Assembly: GCA_035496255.1 (NCBI GenBank)
Contig: DATJEU010000067.1
Location: 1 to 64,000 of the forward strand
Source of the DNA: Gp6-AA40 sp035496255
GTDB lineage: Bacteria > Acidobacteriota > Vicinamibacteria > Vicinamibacterales > UBA2999
Reading direction: 5' to 3'
DNA length: 64,000 nt
The number at the start of each line of letters is the position of its first letter. Positions within the stretch are counted from its first letter, which is position 1. The position numbers and the translations under genes were made by a program. This document shows positions 29,852 to 37,015 of the stretch, piece after piece. The notes below the pieces were generated by a model. The model had not been told where the DNA came from. It searched no databases and was given only the letters and a program-made list of their open reading frames with translations.

Positions 29852-30606
29852 GCGCGATCACACGCCGGCGGTTGGTGCGCGGCGCCGCTACGCTCGCCGG
29901 TGGTGCGGTCGGGATCGGCGCGACCGCGAGCCTTGCCCGTCGGCTTGGCTGGCTCGCCCCGGACGCCGGCGAGTGGTTTGGCCTCGGCGAAGCGCTGACC
30001 TACGGATCGCATCGCGCGCTCATGGCGATGCATTCGATGGCGCGCGAGTTCAGCCGCAGCGACATCTCGAAGGTGGTACCCGTCAATGGCCCCGCGCCGG
30101 AGACCGACGACTACCAGCGTCTGCTCGCCGACGACTTCACGCCATGGCGCCTCACCGTCAACGGTCTGGTGTCGCGGCCATCGACGTTCTCACTCGCGGA
30201 CTTGAAGCGCCTGCCGTCGCGATCGCAGATCACCGAACAGACCTGCGAGGAAGGCTGGTCGTTCATCGCCGAGTGGACCGGCGTCCCGCTCGCGCTGCTG
30301 CTGGACCTGGCCGGCATTCAGCCAGGCGCAAAGTGGGTGGTGTTCTATCCGTTCGATCAATGGTGGGACAGCGTCGACATCGTCGAGGCGCGTCACCCGC
30401 AGACGCTGCTCGCGTACGCGCTGAACCAACGCGATCTGCCAGCCGATCACGGCGCCCCGCTGCGCGTGCGCGTGCCGCGACAGCTTGGCTACAAGAGCAT
30501 CAAATACCTATCGCGGATCGAAGCGGTGGCCTCGCTCGATCACGTGCGCAACGGCAAGGGTTCGCAGTCTCCGGACGAAGGCTATAGCTGGTACGCCGGG
30601 ATCTGA
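29848..30606 (+). CDS. sulfite-oxidase-fold molybdoprotein (MsrP/YedY-like)
   Basis: 252 residues. Twin-arginine leader (TRRRLVRGAATLAGGAVG), then the sulfite-oxidase molybdopterin domain: PWRLTVNGLVSRPSTFSLADLKRLP, the molybdenum-ligand Cys in EQTCEEGWSFIAEWTGVPL, and LRVRVPRQLGYKSIKYLSRIE. The pairing with a b-type cytochrome resembles MsrPQ, which repairs oxidised methionine in the periplasm, although gene order and partner family differ. The exact substrate is unknown. Confidence 0.9.
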   Translation: MSAITRRRLVRGAATLAGGAVGIGATASLARRLGWLAPDAGEWFGLGEALTYGSHRALMAMHSMAREFSRSDISKVVPVNGPAPETDDYQRLLADDFTPWRLTVNGLVSRPSTFSLADLKRLPSRSQITEQTCEEGWSFIAEWTGVPLALLLDLAGIQPGAKWVVFYPFDQWWDSVDIVEARHPQTLLAYALNQRDLPADHGAPLRVRVPRQLGYKSIKYLSRIEAVASLDHVRNGKGSQSPDEGYSWYAGI

Positions 30607-30639
30607 CCGTCACCGCTGGCCGGGTCTCAGGCCGCGCCC

Positions 30640-31401
30640 CTACGCGGTTCCCTTGCCCCGGCGCAGCTCCTCGGCGAGCACGATCGCTTCCGCGATCTCC
30701 TTCTTGGACTTCCGCCGCTGCCGGCTCTGGCGCTGAATCGTCAGGTAGGCTTCCTCCTCGGTGATGCCGAGGTCGCGCTGCAGGATGCCCTTGGCGCGGT
30801 CGAGCACCTTGCGCGCCTCGAGCCGCTCCGAGAGCTGCGTGTTCTCCATCTCGAGCCGCGCCATCTCGATTTCGGCGCCGACGAGAAACCCGAGCATCGA
30901 CACCAGTTGGATTTCGCGGCGGCTGTGTTCGTGCGGGCTGCGGTCCTGCAGATTGATGACCCCCACCAGCTTGCCACGCGACAGCACCGGCACGGAGAGA
31001 AACGCCTCGTAGCGATCTTCGGGCAGCTCGTTGAACGTCTGGAAGCGCGGGTCCTCCCACGCGTGCTTCTCCACCGCCACCGGTTGCCGGTGTTCGGCCA
31101 CCCAGCCGGTGATGCCCTGCCCGACGCGCAGCTTCAGCCGGTCGACGACATCCGGATGCGGCGTCTTCGAGGCGCGCAACACGAGCGCATCCTCGTCGAG
31201 CACGTAGACGAAGCAGGAGTCGCAGCGAATGACCGACGTGATGAACTGAACCACGCGTGACAGGACGACGTGCAGCGGATCGGCCGCCGCGATCCGGCTG
31301 CCGATCTCGTGCAGGACCTCGATGTCGTCGCCGGGTTCGAATTCGGGTTCAGATGGTTCTGGCGTTGCCACGTCGCGGTACCTGACGGTCGTCGTCTTCA
31401 T
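30640..31401 (-). CDS. GAF-ANTAR transcription antiterminator
   Basis: 253 residues from ATG 31401. GAF domain at about residues 45-175 (IRCDSCFVYVLDEDALVLRAS, GITGWVAEHRQPVAV, FLSVPVLSRGKLVGVINLQD), then a coiled linker and a C-terminal ANTAR domain (RLEARKVLDRAKGILQRDLGITEEEAYLTIQRQSRQRRKSKKEIAEAIV). ANTAR domains bind paired RNA hairpins and stop premature termination; known members control nitrogen genes (NasR, NasT). The nitrate operon lies 1.5 kb away on the same strand, making it a plausible target. Confidence 0.9.
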   Translation of the reverse strand: MKTTTVRYRDVATPEPSEPEFEPGDDIEVLHEIGSRIAAADPLHVVLSRVVQFITSVIRCDSCFVYVLDEDALVLRASKTPHPDVVDRLKLRVGQGITGWVAEHRQPVAVEKHAWEDPRFQTFNELPEDRYEAFLSVPVLSRGKLVGVINLQDRSPHEHSRREIQLVSMLGFLVGAEIEMARLEMENTQLSERLEARKVLDRAKGILQRDLGITEEEAYLTIQRQSRQRRKSKKEIAEAIVLAEELRRGKGTA

Positions 31402-31686
31402 GTCCCTGGGTCCCCTTATCCATGCCTGCTCGGTGCCTGCGGCAGCAGGTCCGCCTCGACGGGGAGTGCGGCGTTCGACGCGCAGCCTGATGCGCTCGCG
31501 ACAACGGGGAGCGAGCTCGGCGCGGGAAGAGACGGGGCCAGTGATCTGGCGGCGTGGGCGGCACCGATCCGCTGCCCACGTCACCGACGATACACGTTCA
31601 CCCGATGAGCGACAAGGGGGTGGACGACGACATCTCTGTTCGGGGAGTCGTCTCTGACGACAATTTTGTTGGTGTGCTGTATCCGG

Positions 31687-32091
31687 CTACGTCAGCGCAC
31701 CCGCGCCCGCGGCCGCGCAGCGACCATCCTGTTCGCTCGTGCCCCCCGAGCAGCCGATGGCGCCGACGATCCTGCCGTTCTGCACCAGCGGGACGCCGCC
31801 GTCCACCGGCACGGCGCCGGTCAGTCCGAGCATCCGCAATCCGCCGCCGCCGGCGGCGAGCGCGTCCTGAAAGACCTTGGTCGGCCGCTTGAATCGCGCC
31901 GCGGAACGAGCCTTGTCGATGGCGATCTGCGTGCTGCCAACCTGCGTGTCGTCCATCTTCTCGAAGTACACGAGGTCGCCCGCGGGATCGACGATCGCCA
32001 CCGCCATCGTCCAGTTGTTCTTCTTCGCTTCCGCGACTGCGGGGGCGGCGAGGGTCTTCGCCGTATCTGCGGTGATTGACGGTCCGTACAT
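31687..32091 (-). CDS. GlcG/HbpS-family protein
   Basis: 134 residues from MYGPSITADTAK; an upstream ATG at 32157 would add 22 atypical residues. The family pattern is clear: NNWTMAVAIVDPAGDLVYFEKMDDTQ, ALAAGGGGLRMLGLTGAVPVDGGVPL and GAIGCSGGTSEQDG. GlcG-type proteins are small single-domain proteins, some heme-binding (HbpS), most of unknown role. It is divergent from the ACT-domain gene, which starts at 32160. Confidence 0.85.
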   Translation of the reverse strand: MYGPSITADTAKTLAAPAVAEAKKNNWTMAVAIVDPAGDLVYFEKMDDTQVGSTQIAIDKARSAARFKRPTKVFQDALAAGGGGLRMLGLTGAVPVDGGVPLVQNGRIVGAIGCSGGTSEQDGRCAAAGAGALT

Positions 32092-32159
32092 GTGTGCCTG
32101 TGCCAGCGCCGTGGCGGCGCGTGAAAAGGAGTGATGTAGGCGATTATAGTCAGTCATCG

Positions 32160-32828
32160 ATGACGACCGCCGCCACCTCCTACGCCGTCCTCGCCGAAGT
32201 GACCGATCGGCCGGGCATCCTGTCGGGCCTCACGAAGGTGCTGGCCGACCATCACGCGAACATCACCTACGTCGACATTCACGACGGCGGCAGCCCGGTG
32301 TCGGATACCTACTTCGAGTTCACGATGGACGGCGGCTCGATCGCTCAGGTGATCGCCGACATGCAGCAGGTGCCCGGTGTGCGCACCGTCGAGGAGACGC
32401 CGAACTTCGCGCGCATTTACGGCAAGCGCATCATCGTCATGGGCGGCGGCGCGCAGGTCGGGTTCGTGGCGATGGGCGCGATTGCGGAGGCCGATCGTCA
32501 CAACATCCGCGGTGAGCGTATTTCGATCGACACGATCCCGCTGGTCGGCGAACAGGAACTGGCCGCCGCCGTGCGCGCGGCCGCGCGTCTGCCGCGTGTC
32601 AAGATGCTGGTGCTTGCCGGCTCGCTGATGGGCGGCGCGATCACCGAGGCGGTGAAGGAAGTGCAGAGCTACGGCCTGCGCGTCATCTCGCTCAACCAGG
32701 CCGGCAGCGTCACCGACGTCGCCGACCTCGTCGTCAGCGACCCACTGCAGGCGGGCGTGATGGCGGTGATGGCCGTCGCTGACACGGCGAAGTTCGATCT
32801 GATGCGACAGTTGAAGCGACGCTATTAG
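32160..32828 (+). CDS. ACT-domain protein with DUF5612-like C-terminus
   Basis: 222 residues. N-terminal ACT domain (YAVLAEVTDRPGILSGLTKVLADHHANITYVDIH), then an alpha/beta domain beginning RIIVMGGGAQVGFVAMGAIAEADRHNIRGERISIDTIPL. The ACT-DUF5612 combination is known mainly from methanogens and some bacteria without an assigned activity; the ACT part suggests amino-acid or small-ligand sensing. It lies between the GlcG gene and the nitrate operon. Confidence 0.8.
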   Translation: MTTAATSYAVLAEVTDRPGILSGLTKVLADHHANITYVDIHDGGSPVSDTYFEFTMDGGSIAQVIADMQQVPGVRTVEETPNFARIYGKRIIVMGGGAQVGFVAMGAIAEADRHNIRGERISIDTIPLVGEQELAAAVRAAARLPRVKMLVLAGSLMGGAITEAVKEVQSYGLRVISLNQAGSVTDVADLVVSDPLQAGVMAVMAVADTAKFDLMRQLKRRY

Positions 32829-32835
32829 GGCGTTG

Positions 32836-32880
32836 GCCAGCCCACCAGCCACGAGCCACCGCCCACGACCCACCAGTCAG
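32836..32880. repeat. CACCAGC-type heptamer run
   Basis: CACCAGC, CACGAGC, CACCGCC, CACGACC, CACCAGT follow each other with a period of seven. It lies between the convergent ACT-domain gene and the nitrate transporter gene. Confidence 0.7.
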
Positions 32881-32928
32881 TAGACGTTCCGCGGTTTGAC
32901 GTTTTTGCGTGCGATCCGATCCGCTTCT

Positions 32929-34176
32929 CTACCCGCCGCCCATGAGCGCGCGCAGCGCGGTCCGATAGCAATAGACGCCCGCGCGATCGATCGCCTCCGG
33001 CTTCCATCGCGTGCTCCAGCGCGCGCCGAGTTCGAGCAGCACGAGCGTGCCGGCCGCGAACACCAGCGCGACCAACCCGAGGCCTGACGCATAGCTGCCC
33101 GTGAGATCGCGTGCCACGCCGAGCAGCGTCGGCAGGAAGAAGCCGCCGAGGCCACCGGCCGCGCCGACCAAGCCGGTGACGATGCCCATGCGGTCCGGGA
33201 AACGCTGCGGCACCAGCTGGAACACGGCGCCGTTGCCCATCCCGAGCATCCCCATGCCGACGAACAGCACCGCTACGGTGAAGGCGAGCGGCGGCGTCGT
33301 CGCCACACTGCCAAGACAGATCGCGAAGCCAGCCAGCAGCAGCACCAGCAGGCGATAGCCACCGAGTCGATCGGACAACCATCCGCCGAGGGGACGCAGC
33401 AGGCTACCGGCGATCACGACGACGGTCGTGAAGTCGCCGGCCGACACGCGTGAGAGTCCGTACTGCTCATGAAAGAACGTCGTCAGAAAGCTGGCGAAGC
33501 CGGAGAAGCCGCCGAAAGTCAGGCTGTAGAGAAACGCCAGCCACAGCGTGTCGCGCTCGCGGCCGATCGCGCGGTAGTCGCGCAGACGCATCACCGGCCG
33601 CGGCGCGGGACTGTCCTTCGCGAGCATCGCGAAGATGGCGAACACCACCGCGACCGGAATCATCGCGATCCCGAAAGCCGCCGCCCACCCGTAGTGCTCG
33701 GCGAGCCGGGGCACGAACAGCGTGGCGAGGAGCGTGCCGGAGTTGCCGGCTCCAGCGATGCCCATCGCGAGTCCTTGAAACTCCGCTGGATACCAGCGGC
33801 TCGCCAGTGGCAATGCCACCGCGAAGCTCGCACCGGCGATGCCGAGCGAAAATCCGATCGCATAGAAATGCCACGCCGCGTGGGCCCACTGCCACCCGGC
33901 AAGCAGCGGCACCAGCGTGAGTATCAGACCGATCAGGCCCGTGCGGCGGCCGCCGATGCGATCCGCGACGCCGCCAAGGATGGGCCTGAACAGCGAGCCA
34001 CCAAGCAGCGGGATCGCGGTCAGAAGGCCCTGGCCCGTCGCCGACAGATGCAGATCGTCGCGAAGGAACGGCGCCATCGGCCCGAGCAGCACCCAGGCCA
34101 TGAAGCTGACGTCGAAGTAGAGCAGCGACGCGACGAGCGTCGGCGTGTGACCGGCCTTGAGGAAGCCTTTGGTCAC
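32929..34176 (-). CDS. narK: nitrate/nitrite transporter (NNP family)
   Basis: 415 residues, twelve membrane helices, GTG start. The MFS loop motif GGVADRIGGRR and the NNP signature GIAGAGNSGT are visible. It is the last gene of the five-gene nitrate operon, coupled to nirD by a GTGA overlap, and probably imports nitrate for assimilation (NasA/NrtP-like role rather than respiratory export). Confidence 0.93.
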   Translation of the reverse strand: MTKGFLKAGHTPTLVASLLYFDVSFMAWVLLGPMAPFLRDDLHLSATGQGLLTAIPLLGGSLFRPILGGVADRIGGRRTGLIGLILTLVPLLAGWQWAHAAWHFYAIGFSLGIAGASFAVALPLASRWYPAEFQGLAMGIAGAGNSGTLLATLFVPRLAEHYGWAAAFGIAMIPVAVVFAIFAMLAKDSPAPRPVMRLRDYRAIGRERDTLWLAFLYSLTFGGFSGFASFLTTFFHEQYGLSRVSAGDFTTVVVIAGSLLRPLGGWLSDRLGGYRLLVLLLAGFAICLGSVATTPPLAFTVAVLFVGMGMLGMGNGAVFQLVPQRFPDRMGIVTGLVGAAGGLGGFFLPTLLGVARDLTGSYASGLGLVALVFAAGTLVLLELGARWSTRWKPEAIDRAGVYCYRTALRALMGGG

Positions 34177-34616
34177 GCTGAGGCTCCGTCGAGATCACCG
34201 GCGCTTCGCGCCGGGGGCGGGTCTGAAGACCCGCCCCTGCGAACAGCCCCCACAACGTCGTCGCGCATCGCGGGCAGTCCGACCATGACGATGCCGTCCT
34301 CGATCCGCGTCGGATAGGTCTCGACGCAGTGATCCCTTCCGTTTGCCGGACGCTCGACCTCGCCGGACGCGAGGTTCACCTTCCACGCGTGCAGCGGGCA
34401 GACCACCGAATCGCCGGTGACGATCCCGTCGCACAACGGCCCGCCCTGGTGCGGGCACTCGTTGTGCGTGGCCAGCACGCGAACGCGTGCCCCGAGCTCC
34501 GTCGAGGGGCCGAGATTGAAGAGCGCCACTTCGACATCGCCCAGCAGCACGGCGCGTCCCTCGCGCAAGGGAAGGTTCTCCAGCGCGGTGACCCGGATCC
34601 AGCGTCGATCGTTCAT
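34173..34616 (-). CDS. nirD: Rieske-type small subunit of nitrite reductase
   Basis: 147 residues. The Rieske [2Fe-2S] ligands are CPHQGGPLCDG (Cys-His plus) and CPLHAWKVN (Cys-His). It matches the NirD subunit of NADH-nitrite reductase. The family normally ends soon after the core; here residues about 122-147 (VRRGGSSDPPPARSAGD) are encoded by a palindromic element at 34215-34241, so the C-terminus has been extended without losing the GTGA overlap with the transporter gene. Confidence 0.93.
   Translation of the reverse strand: MNDRRWIRVTALENLPLREGRAVLLGDVEVALFNLGPSTELGARVRVLATHNECPHQGGPLCDGIVTGDSVVCPLHAWKVNLASGEVERPANGRDHCVETYPTRIEDGIVMVGLPAMRDDVVGAVRRGGSSDPPPARSAGDLDGASA
34215..34241. repeat. 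palindrome type B inside nirD
   Basis: GGGCGGGTCTGAAGACCCGC followed by CCCTGCG; the 27 bp are identical to 1101-1127. It encodes most of the extra C-terminal peptide of NirD. Confidence 0.88.
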
Positions 34617-37015
34617 GCCAGCACCTGCTCGATGGGTTGAAGCGGGATGAATTGTCCGGACGTGCGCGGAGTCGTGCCCTCACTCCACGCGTCGTACGAC
34701 CGTGCTTTGGATTTGCGCAGGCGATCGAGCAGGCCGGCCTTGACGGGGTCGGCCGCGTAGACCGTTTCCTTCCGGATCTTCTCGATGCCGATGCGCTCGA
34801 CGAAGTCGTACGTCCGCTCGAGATAGTTCGCGTTCTCGCGGTAGTACTGGAAGAAGAGCTCCGACGCCTCGAGCGCCGCTGCCGTGGTCTCACAGGTGGT
34901 GAGCAGGTCAGCCTTCCGCACCGACTTCCCTGCTGCGCCGCCGACCACCACCTGCCAGCCCCCTTCGACGCCGACGAGGCCGATGTCCTTGACCGTCGCC
35001 TCCGCGCAATTGCGCGGGCAACCGACGGTCGCCATCTTCACTTTGTGCGGCGTGAACAGGTGCTCGAACCGGCGTTCCATCTCGATCCCCGCCGCGGTGG
35101 AGTTCTGCGTGCCGAAGCGGCAGAACTCGGTGCCGACGCACGTCTTCACCATGCGCACACCCTTCGTATACGCCTGGCCCGATATCATTCCGAGGTCCGC
35201 CCACACGTTCGGCAGGTCCTGCTTCTTCACGCCGAGCAGATCGATGCGCTGACTGCCGGTGATCTTCACCATCGGCACGTCGTACTTCTCGGCCACGTCG
35301 GCGATGCGACGAAGCTCCGCGACGCTCGTCACGCCGCCGCGGATGCGTGGAATGACGGAGAAGGTTCCGTCCTTCTGGATGTTCGCGTGGACGCGATCGT
35401 TGATGAAGCGCGCCGATCGGTCCTCGGCGTGCTCGCCGCACCACAGCATGTCCATCATGTAGCTGAGCGCGGGCTTGCAGACCTCGCAGCCGGTGCCGTT
35501 GCCGTAGATGTCGAGCACCTCCTGTACCGATTTGAGCTTCTGACCGCGCAGGATCCCGCGCAGCTGTTCCTGCGAGAACGGCACGCAGCCACACAGCACC
35601 TTCTTCTGCTCGTCCTCGAAGTCGGGCGCCACGGCACGCAGGATGTCCTGACAGAGCGACGTGCAACTGCCGCATCCGGTGCTCGCCCGCGTGCATTCCT
35701 TCAACTGCGACAGCGTGTTCACCCCCTGGTCGTGGATGGCCTCGATGATGGCGCCCTTGGTGACGCCGACGCAGCCGCACACCACCGCAGCGTCGGACAT
35801 CGCCGCGACGTCCTGGCCGGCATCTGCCGCCGGCGGCGGAAACAGCAGGTGCCTGCGCTGCGGCATCAAATCGGTCCCGCTGCGCAGCCACTCCATGTAG
35901 CGATGGCTGTCCGACGTGTCGCCGACCAGGATCACACCCGCAAGCTGTCCGCCGCGAATCGTCAGCTTCTTGTAAACGCCGAGCGCGCGATCTTCGAACC
36001 GCACCGGCTCGGAGTTCTGCTCGCTCCAGTCGCCGGCGGAGAACACATCGACGCCCATGATCTTGAGCTTCGCGGCCTGGATGGTGCCGGTATAGGTCGG
36101 TCCCCGGTTGCCGGTGATCGTCGCCGCCAGCACCTTGCCCTGCTCGTAGAGGGGCGCTACCAGTCCGTAGCAGACGCCACGATGCTCGACACACTCGCCG
36201 ACGGCGAAGATGTCCGGATCAGATGTCTCCATGTAGTCGTTGACGACGATGCCGCGGTTCACGTGGAGGCCGGCTTTGTATCCAAGCTCCACGTTCGGAC
36301 GGATGCCTGCGGCGACAACGACGATGTCCGCGTCGATGCAACTGTCATCTGACAGCGCGACGCCTTCGACGTGTCCATTGCCGAGAATGGCGGTCGTCGT
36401 CCGTTGCAGGAGGACCGTGACGCCGAGTTCCTCCATCTTTCCGACAAGGTAGTAACCGCCGTCCGGATCGAGCTGCCGATCCATCAGCGTGGACATCAGG
36501 TGGACGACCGTGACGTCGCAGCCCTGGACCTGCAGGCCGCGTGCGGCTTCGAGACCAAGCAGGCCGCCGCCGATCACCACCGCCTTCTTGCCCGGCCCGG
36601 AACGGCGCATGAGCTCGCGTGTATCGTCGAGCGTACGGAAGACGAAGACGCCGTCCTTGTCGAGACCGTCGATCGGCGGCATCCACGCGTTGCTCCCAGT
36701 GGCGATCAGCAGGTTGTCGTAGGGCGTGACGCTGCCGTCGTTGCCCGTAACCGATTTTGCCTCGGGATTGACGTCGACGATCCGCACGCCAACGCGCAGA
36801 TCGATCTCGTTGCGTGTGTACCACTCGCGCGTGTTGATGACGATCTCGTCGGCCGATTTCTCGCCGGCCAGCACCGACGAGAGCATCACGCGGTTGTAGT
36901 TGACGTGGGTCTCGTCGCCGAACACGGTGACCTGGAATTTCTGGCCGTGTTTGAGGATCTGCTCGACGCACGCCATGCCGGCCATGCCGTTGCCTGCCAC
37001 GACGAGGCGCTTCAT
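34613..37015 (-). CDS. nirB: NADH-nitrite reductase large subunit
   Basis: 800 residues. The N-terminal FAD/NAD(P)H domains begin LVVAGNGMAGMACVEQIL. Two BFD-like [2Fe-2S] domains follow: VCGCVGVTKG...CGSC at about 425-475 and LCGCVPFSQ...GCEVC at about 490-540. The siroheme/[4Fe-4S] nitrite reductase domain is at about 550-790, with ligands TCVGTEFCRFG and GCPRNCAEA. The enzyme reduces nitrite to ammonium in the cytoplasm. An upstream Met at 37069 is rejected because ATG 37015 overlaps the nitrate reductase stop by 4 bp. Confidence 0.96.
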   Translation of the reverse strand: MKRLVVAGNGMAGMACVEQILKHGQKFQVTVFGDETHVNYNRVMLSSVLAGEKSADEIVINTREWYTRNEIDLRVGVRIVDVNPEAKSVTGNDGSVTPYDNLLIATGSNAWMPPIDGLDKDGVFVFRTLDDTRELMRRSGPGKKAVVIGGGLLGLEAARGLQVQGCDVTVVHLMSTLMDRQLDPDGGYYLVGKMEELGVTVLLQRTTTAILGNGHVEGVALSDDSCIDADIVVVAAGIRPNVELGYKAGLHVNRGIVVNDYMETSDPDIFAVGECVEHRGVCYGLVAPLYEQGKVLAATITGNRGPTYTGTIQAAKLKIMGVDVFSAGDWSEQNSEPVRFEDRALGVYKKLTIRGGQLAGVILVGDTSDSHRYMEWLRSGTDLMPQRRHLLFPPPAADAGQDVAAMSDAAVVCGCVGVTKGAIIEAIHDQGVNTLSQLKECTRASTGCGSCTSLCQDILRAVAPDFEDEQKKVLCGCVPFSQEQLRGILRGQKLKSVQEVLDIYGNGTGCEVCKPALSYMMDMLWCGEHAEDRSARFINDRVHANIQKDGTFSVIPRIRGGVTSVAELRRIADVAEKYDVPMVKITGSQRIDLLGVKKQDLPNVWADLGMISGQAYTKGVRMVKTCVGTEFCRFGTQNSTAAGIEMERRFEHLFTPHKVKMATVGCPRNCAEATVKDIGLVGVEGGWQVVVGGAAGKSVRKADLLTTCETTAAALEASELFFQYYRENANYLERTYDFVERIGIEKIRKETVYAADPVKAGLLDRLRKSKARSYDAWSEGTTPRTSGQFIPLQPIEQVLA

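Noticed and set aside
30616..30645. Another type B palindrome after the sulfite-oxidase-fold gene
   Set aside because: Only fragments (GGGTCTCAGGCC, GCGCCCCTACGCGG) remain; the stem is too imperfect to list.
34637..36352. A plus-strand open frame of 571 codons
   Set aside because: Antisense shadow of nirB; no domain recognisable.
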